Source: Psoroptes ovis
Lineage: Eukaryota > Arthropoda > Arachnida > Sarcoptiformes > Psoroptidae
Assembly: GCA_002943765.1 (NCBI GenBank)
Contig: PQWQ01000003.1
Span: 1,922,001-1,986,000, forward strand
Length of the DNA stretch: 64,000 nucleotides
Direction of reading: 5' to 3'
The notes beneath the pieces are model-generated. The model saw nothing but the letters and a program-made list of their open reading frames with translations. It was not told the DNA's origin and ran no database searches. Both the position numbers and the translations under genes were made by a program. This document shows positions 63,301 to 64,000 of the stretch, one piece after another. Position 1 is the stretch's first letter. The number at the start of each line of letters is the position of its first letter.

Positions 63301-64000
63301 CGACCCATGATTTGTTCAATGAATGAATGAATAAAAACACTGCTGGGCGCCATAATTTGATGTTTAGCTTTGTTTTTTTTATAAATTTCATTTTGTTGTT
63401 TGATATCATTAAGTTTTTGTGAATTTCTTTCTTTTTTTGATACTTTAATTTCTTCTTCAATGCCTTCTTCTTAATATCACCATCGCCATCATTATCATCA
63501 GTGGTCATTGAATAGTTGATGTCCAAGTGCTTTTTTCTGTTATTATTTCACTTTGAATTTTATGTCTGCTCCAAATAATGCTACAACATGAACATGTATT
63601 CAAAATTCATCCGTTATAATAAGTAAAGCATTTGATCTTTTTTCTTGAAACAAATAAAAAAAACTTGAACATATTCAAAGAAAACTAGTAAAACAACACT
63701 AAGTGTTTCTAACATGGAAACAAGAAGAGATACTCTTTTTTGATTCATAATAATAATAAATTAAAACATAAGAAAAATTGAAAATTTTGTATTTTTTTCA
63801 AATATCAAAACAAGTTGATTATATCTTTTGAATCAATTTTGAATTTTTTTTTTTCGAATTGAAACGAATTCAAATTCAAGATTCTATGATTCAATGATTC
63901 AGTGATTCATTTGACCAAACACAAGCGAAAATAATTATAATATTCATTATTTTCAATGATAAACTTGTTACAATTTGTTGATTTGTTTAGACATGACGGA

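Larger units (their letters stand above)
56360..64000. other. FEM1 upstream region and right-hand spacer
   Basis: No convincing gene is seen. The first few hundred bases are presumably FEM1 5' UTR and promoter. The rest is AT-rich with A/T runs (21 T at 57135-57155), short AAT/ATC arrays and tetranucleotide ATTC/GAAT runs. Exceptions are a nested hairpin at 59733-59787, a 60.2-60.7 kb stretch of more protein-like composition, and a non-repetitive island at 62240-62340. The window ends with a possible splice acceptor (see findings). Confidence 0.55.

Noticed and set aside
1..64000. Search for tRNA, rRNA and spliceosomal RNA genes
   Set aside because: No B-box (GGTTCGAxTCC-like) with a matching cloverleaf, and no rRNA or snRNA core sequence, was recognised by eye. 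A covariance-model scan would be decisive.

Overview
The window looks like a piece of a small, very AT-rich animal genome. The conserved proteins are metazoan. Introns inside the genes are tiny (57 to 87 nt, one of 176 nt) with GT..AG ends. Coding regions are loaded with Asn, Gln, Ser and His runs, and the spacer DNA is full of ATC/TCA, AAT and CA microsatellites. This combination fits an acariform (astigmatan, dust-mite-like) mite best; that assignment is inference, not proof.

Layout. Positions 1 to about 23,000 are a long gene-poor stretch of simple repeats and AT-rich sequence. It contains only a possible first coding exon at the left edge (minus strand, 181-201) and a few hairpins or GC-richer islands. 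Positions 23,000-25,050 are a graveyard of decayed transposable elements, all read on the minus strand: an R1-like non-LTR retrotransposon in two out-of-order pieces, two Copia fragments and a hAT transposase piece. Directly beside it, 25.4-29.8 kb is a compact cluster of three housekeeping genes. These are a single-exon PPIL2 (U-box/cyclophilin), convergent with COP9 signalosome subunit 6 (58 bp between the stop codons), which in turn is divergent from a three-exon DNAJB11/ERdj3 (385 bp between the start codons).

At 35.4-40.6 kb lies a five-exon ZNF608/ZNF609 (Drosophila scribbler/brakeless) homologue of 1620 residues. Convergent to it at 42.0-44.2 kb is a four-exon, four-transmembrane protein resembling TMEM221. 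At 53.9-56.4 kb, on the minus strand, is a four-exon FEM1-family ankyrin protein (FEM1A/C-like), a substrate receptor for CUL2 ubiquitin ligases. Everything else is spacer, UTR or long-intron sequence in which I see no convincing gene.

The genes do not form a pathway. Three touch ubiquitin biology (PPIL2 U-box E3 or spliceosome factor, CSN6 of the cullin deneddylase, FEM1 cullin receptor), but I read this as coincidence. I found no clear new multi-gene system. The most useful leads are the transposon graveyard, a stop-free 75-nt intron in the TMEM221-like gene, several structured non-repetitive islands in otherwise low-complexity DNA, and a few exon-like stretches without an assigned gene. 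No tRNA, rRNA or CRISPR array was recognised. All splice models were built by eye from reading frame, GT/AG sites and family conservation.
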